Of a DNA stretch of 64,000 nt, positions 60,966-64,000 are shown in pieces. Location of the stretch: NCBI GenBank assembly GCA_951802425.1, contig OX637805.1, forward strand, positions 1,488,001 through 1,552,000. The letters run 5' to 3'. The notes beneath the pieces are model-generated. The model saw only the letters and a program-made list of their open reading frames with translations, did not search any database and was not told the DNA's origin. Position numbers and translations under genes: made by a program. Positions within the stretch are counted from its first letter, which is position 1, and each line of letters opens with the position of its first letter. This stretch comes from Clavaria fumosa (lineage: Eukaryota; Basidiomycota; Agaricomycetes; Agaricales; Clavariaceae).

Positions 60966-63900
60966 TCAATCCATTTTCAGGTTCCGGGTATCCAGCCAGA
61001 CTAAGTCCCCCTTTGAGTATTCACGACTCGGGCGCTTTCCTTTATCATAGCTAGCCTTCATCGCATCTGCCGCCTTCCCCATTGCATCCCTGGCTGCTCT
61101 TCGGGATTCCGTGAGCTTGGCCATCCACTTGTCTGCTGCAGGGTTCACTTCAGAGGGCAACCGGATACCACCATTCCAAGGGTGCCGGCCATACTCCAGA
61201 TAGAAAGGTGTGAATCCAGTGGCTGAGTGCTCACGGTTATTGAGCGCGAATTCGGCTGTGGATAGCCACTCTGCCCAATCATCCTGCAGATGGTCAACAT
61301 AGGCCCGGAGATACACTTCAACCTCCTGATTGACCCGCTCTGTCTGTCCATCTGTTTGTGGGTGGAAGGCAGTGCTCGGGTTCGCCTTAACTCCAATCAT
61401 CCCATAAAACTCCCTCATGAATCTGGACACAAATTGGGTTCCCCGGTCACTCACAACTTTCTGCGGGACTCCATGGTCGCGGAAGACCCGGTCTCGAAGG
61501 ATCCGAGCAGCACCAAGTCCCGTGAGGTCAAGGCCAATAGCTTCGATGAGAGTTTGTTTTGTAAACTTGTCGACAATGACAAGGATCGCGTTGTGACCAC
61601 GTGAGAGGGGGAAAGGTCCAACAATGTCCCAAGAGATGACTGCCCAGGGGCTCTCAGGGACAGGGTGTGGATGGAGCGGAGCGGCGCGCCTGGTACGATC
61701 AGGCTTGATTCGTTGGCATGTCTCACATCCACCTGCATACCGATTGGAATCCTTCACCATGCCCACCCACCAATAGGACCTCAGCAGAGCCGCCCTCAGT
61801 TTCCGTGGACCAGGGTGTCCTGCGATGGGGAGGTCATGCTCAAAGGTGAGCACTGCCTCACGTGCTTCTGGGGGCACCCAAGTGATTTCTGCCTTCCACC
61901 AGAGTCCCATCCGATCTCTCGTCCACTCATCATCAAGCTCCTCCGGCTTCTGCACATATACCGCACTGTTTTTCTGGAGTAGCATCTCCATCTCCGATGT
62001 GAACGATGTGCGGGTCTCAGCCTCTGGGAAGACCTGTACTGGTGCATCCTCCTCCACCATCTCTCCATAGTCTGGCCTCCGTGAGAGTGCATCCGCTTTC
62101 GTGTTTGACTTCCCAGTACGGTACTTGATCTCGAAGTCAAAGCACTGGAGCTCTCCAACCCAACGGACCTGCCTCGGTTTCAACTTCTGGGGCTTCCGGA
62201 AGTACTGGAGGTTAGCATGGTCCGTCCAGATTTCAATAGTCTCTTCCACCCCAATCAGGTAAGCCCGCCACTCGCGTAGTGCCCGGATTACAGCCAGGAA
62301 CTCCTTGTCGTACACATTGTAATTCTTCTCAGCTGCAGTGAGGGCTTTGGAGATGTAGTCTACAACTCTCCAAGTCCCATCCACCTGCTGCTGTGAGAGA
62401 ACTCCTCCAGTCGCCAAGTTGCTCGCATCTGTTTCTACCTTCCATCTCCCTTTGTCTTGTGGTAGAGCCAAGACCGGGGCTGATACTAGTGCCAGGCAGA
62501 GATCTTGGAAGGCTGCTTCCTCCTCCTCCTCCCATCTCCACGGGACTTTCCCTGTCAGCCGGAAGAGTGGTTTTGCCCGGGCAGAGAGATTTGGGATGTG
62601 CCGGCGGAGGTAGTTCAGCATCCCGTTGAATCTTTGTACCTCTTTCACATTTTTCGGTCTGGGCCAGTTACGGATCGCCGCGCCTTTAGCTGGGTCATGC
62701 TCTAGACGGTTGTGGGAGATCTTCATCCCCAGGAAGAAAACCTCACTCTTCTCGAACTCGCACTTGCTGAGTCTGAGACACAGGCCATTCTCCCCAAACT
62801 TCTTCAAGACCCGATCCATCCAATACCGATGTGTAGCCAAATCCTCTGCAAACACTATAACATCATCGACATAGGCTCGGACATGCCCCCCTGCAATCTC
62901 TTCTCTCAACACATGGTTCATGAAGCGCTGGAAGGTTGCAGGCGCATTCTGCAGCCCAAACCACATAACTGCCAGTTCGAAGAGTCCACGGGGCGTTAGG
63001 AAAGCACAGCGGTGCTGATGTTCTGGCCAGACCTGCATCGATGGGAAACCTCCCTTCGCATCAATCTTGGAATAGATGGTCACCCCCTTTAACACATCCA
63101 CAGTGTCTCGTATGAGGGGGAGGGGGTACTTGTCTTTGATTAGATACGAGTTCAGCCTAGAGTAATCGATAATCGGCCGCAGCTTGTCCTTCTCACGTTT
63201 GAAGAAGAAGGGGCTCGCGTACGGGGACTTCGAAGGTCGGATTCGTCCAGAAGCTAGCTGCTCATCCACCCAGCGATTCATTTCCACCATCTCTTCTCGC
63301 GTCAGAGAGTATAGCTTAGAGGAGAGGTGTCCAGGGTCTGTTTTAAACTCGATTTTGATATCAAAGTCAGGGCAGGAGCGGGGGAGCTCATCCCACTTTG
63401 CTTCACTAAAAACCAAAGGGTAGCGGCTGGGCCAATCAGGGGTAGGGCCAGTGTTGGGAAAACGGGTGTCCGGGATACTGGCCGAGGCCAGGGTACTTGC
63501 TTTTGGTGGACCTGAGGGTCGAACAGGGGACCGGTGGCTGTGTGGGGAGGAGGCACAGGAGTTGGGGCAGCGGGTGAGCCTTACTTCAGCTTTCACCCAG
63601 TCAATCTCTGGATTATGACGCTTTAGCCAATCATGCCCAAGGATCGCCGTGTGGGACTGAGTCTTCCCTAGCAGGAAGTGGATCCGCTCCTGGTGGTCGC
63701 CAACCGTCACAAGCAGCTCCATCCCATACCGGATCTTACCATCTCTGTTCTGTGTTCCATCCACATTATACATGGTGATTGGATTCAGCAAGGGAGATGG
63801 TTCCAATCCCACTTTTTTCGCCCACTCCAAGTCCATAAAGCAGTTGGTGCAGCCTGAGTCGACAAGGGCTTTCGTAGTTGCCCCTTTGCCAGTGCTGAGA

Positions 63901-64000
63901 GCCTCCAGGTGCACCTGGATGGAGAGCTCTTGGGGCATACGCAATAGGGTGTCCTTCAGCACCTCTGCAAGGTGCTTTGTTGGCTCCACTTGGCTGCTAG
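60966..64000 (-). CDS. Gypsy-5 pol: protease, RT, RNase H and integrase (N-terminus outside window)
   Basis: About 1,010 codons are open. Protease: ALVDSGCTNCFMDLEW. RT: LRPIIDYSRLNSYLIKDKY, IYSKIDAKGGFPSMQVW, WFGLQNAPATFQRFM and YVDDVIVF. RNase H: VETDASNLATGGVLSQQ and WTDHANLQYFRKPQ. Integrase: HDLPIAGHPGPRK ... CETCQRIKPDRT zinc finger, then ISWDIVGPFPLSRGH, VVSDRGTQFVSRFM and PQTDGQTERVNQEVEVY with the D-D-E residues. All catalytic residues are present. The visible 5' edge (QVEPTKHLAEVL) is still coding, so translation starts upstream. Confidence 0.95.
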   Translation of the reverse strand, partial: SSQVEPTKHLAEVLKDTLLRMPQELSIQVHLEALSTGKGATTKALVDSGCTNCFMDLEWAKKVGLEPSPLLNPITMYNVDGTQNRDGKIRYGMELLVTVGDHQERIHFLLGKTQSHTAILGHDWLKRHNPEIDWVKAEVRLTRCPNSCASSPHSHRSPVRPSGPPKASTLASASIPDTRFPNTGPTPDWPSRYPLVFSEAKWDELPRSCPDFDIKIEFKTDPGHLSSKLYSLTREEMVEMNRWVDEQLASGRIRPSKSPYASPFFFKREKDKLRPIIDYSRLNSYLIKDKYPLPLIRDTVDVLKGVTIYSKIDAKGGFPSMQVWPEHQHRCAFLTPRGLFELAVMWFGLQNAPATFQRFMNHVLREEIAGGHVRAYVDDVIVFAEDLATHRYWMDRVLKKFGENGLCLRLSKCEFEKSEVFFLGMKISHNRLEHDPAKGAAIRNWPRPKNVKEVQRFNGMLNYLRRHIPNLSARAKPLFRLTGKVPWRWEEEEEAAFQDLCLALVSAPVLALPQDKGRWKVETDASNLATGGVLSQQQVDGTWRVVDYISKALTAAEKNYNVYDKEFLAVIRALREWRAYLIGVEETIEIWTDHANLQYFRKPQKLKPRQVRWVGELQCFDFEIKYRTGKSNTKADALSRRPDYGEMVEEDAPVQVFPEAETRTSFTSEMEMLLQKNSAVYVQKPEELDDEWTRDRMGLWWKAEITWVPPEAREAVLTFEHDLPIAGHPGPRKLRAALLRSYWWVGMVKDSNRYAGGCETCQRIKPDRTRRAAPLHPHPVPESPWAVISWDIVGPFPLSRGHNAILVIVDKFTKQTLIEAIGLDLTGLGAARILRDRVFRDHGVPQKVVSDRGTQFVSRFMREFYGMIGVKANPSTAFHPQTDGQTERVNQEVEVYLRAYVDHLQDDWAEWLSTAEFALNNREHSATGFTPFYLEYGRHPWNGGIRLPSEVNPAADKWMAKLTESRRAARDAMGKAADAMKASYDKGKRPSREYSKGDLVWLDTRNLKMD

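Larger units (their letters stand above)
60242..64000 (-). mobile_element. Gypsy-5: near-intact chromoviral element running off the window
   Basis: Minus-strand: protease-RT-RNase H-integrase-chromodomain, polypurine tract AAGAGGGGGGTGA (60547-60559), and 3' LTR (60242-60546). Gag and the 5' LTR lie beyond 64000. One stop separates the integrase tail from the chromodomain. It is the youngest-looking element here. Confidence 0.95.

Overview
The window looks like a transposon graveyard from a basidiomycete (Agaricomycete-type) fungus. The signs are short GT-AG introns of about 50-60 bp with CTAAC branch sites, chromodomain Ty3/Gypsy elements beside Ty1/Copia elements, hAT-like and other TIR elements, and host gene scraps of fungal type. 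I see no rRNA gene, no intact tRNA and no CRISPR array. Nearly every element is broken. The in-frame stops I could align against conserved motifs are mostly CGA-to-TGA or CAG/CAA-to-TAG/TAA, the pattern left by decay of methylated cytosines.

Layout. 1-939: 3' end of a three-exon hypothetical gene. 1972-6600: Gypsy-1 (plus), 5' truncated, carrying a 305-bp solo LTR inside its RT and an extra ORF after the chromodomain. 6610-12125: Copia-1 (plus), interrupted by a 3.08-kb foldback element (FB1, 8252-11330) that carries a piece of a methylcrotonyl-CoA carboxylase beta gene. 12126-15263: pseudogene of a copper-type P-type ATPase (minus), split by TIR element A1 (12397-14979), which itself carries a nitrate-reductase-like fragment. 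15237-17940: hAT and TA-target MITE remnants, then host-like minus-strand gene pieces. 17941-20659: A2, the most complete member of the A family. 20660-27357: gene scraps, a hAT MITE, tandem repeats, a candidate small secreted-protein gene and a 540-bp LTR with a gag-like ORF.

27357-32783: Gypsy-2 (minus), 3' truncated, joined to A3 (32784-34884), a decayed copy of A2. 35421-45790: Gypsy-3 (minus), a full-length LTR element with 225-bp LTRs and TSD TCATG. It has a large extra coiled-coil ORF after pol, and its chromodomain is split by a second foldback element (FB2, 38364-40353). Gypsy-3 itself sits in the 3' LTR of Copia-2 (minus, to about 48375). 48376-51440: GTGAGG-type satellite and AT-rich tandem repeats. 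52144-54996: a tyrosine-recombinase fragment split by a 2.6-kb hAT element with a perfect 8-bp TSD. 54978-57190: an old LTR, minisatellites and a tRNA-derived SINE candidate. 57193-60241: Gypsy-4 (plus), cut by Gypsy-5 (minus, 60242 to the window end), whose LTR is about 98% identical to the solo LTR at 2557.

The genes do not form a cellular pathway; the logic is nested insertion. The most unusual material is the set of non-autonomous TIR/foldback elements (A1-A3, FB1, FB2, hAT-D). Three of them share GCT/GCC arrays followed by GA-rich tracts, and at least two have picked up recognisable host gene fragments.
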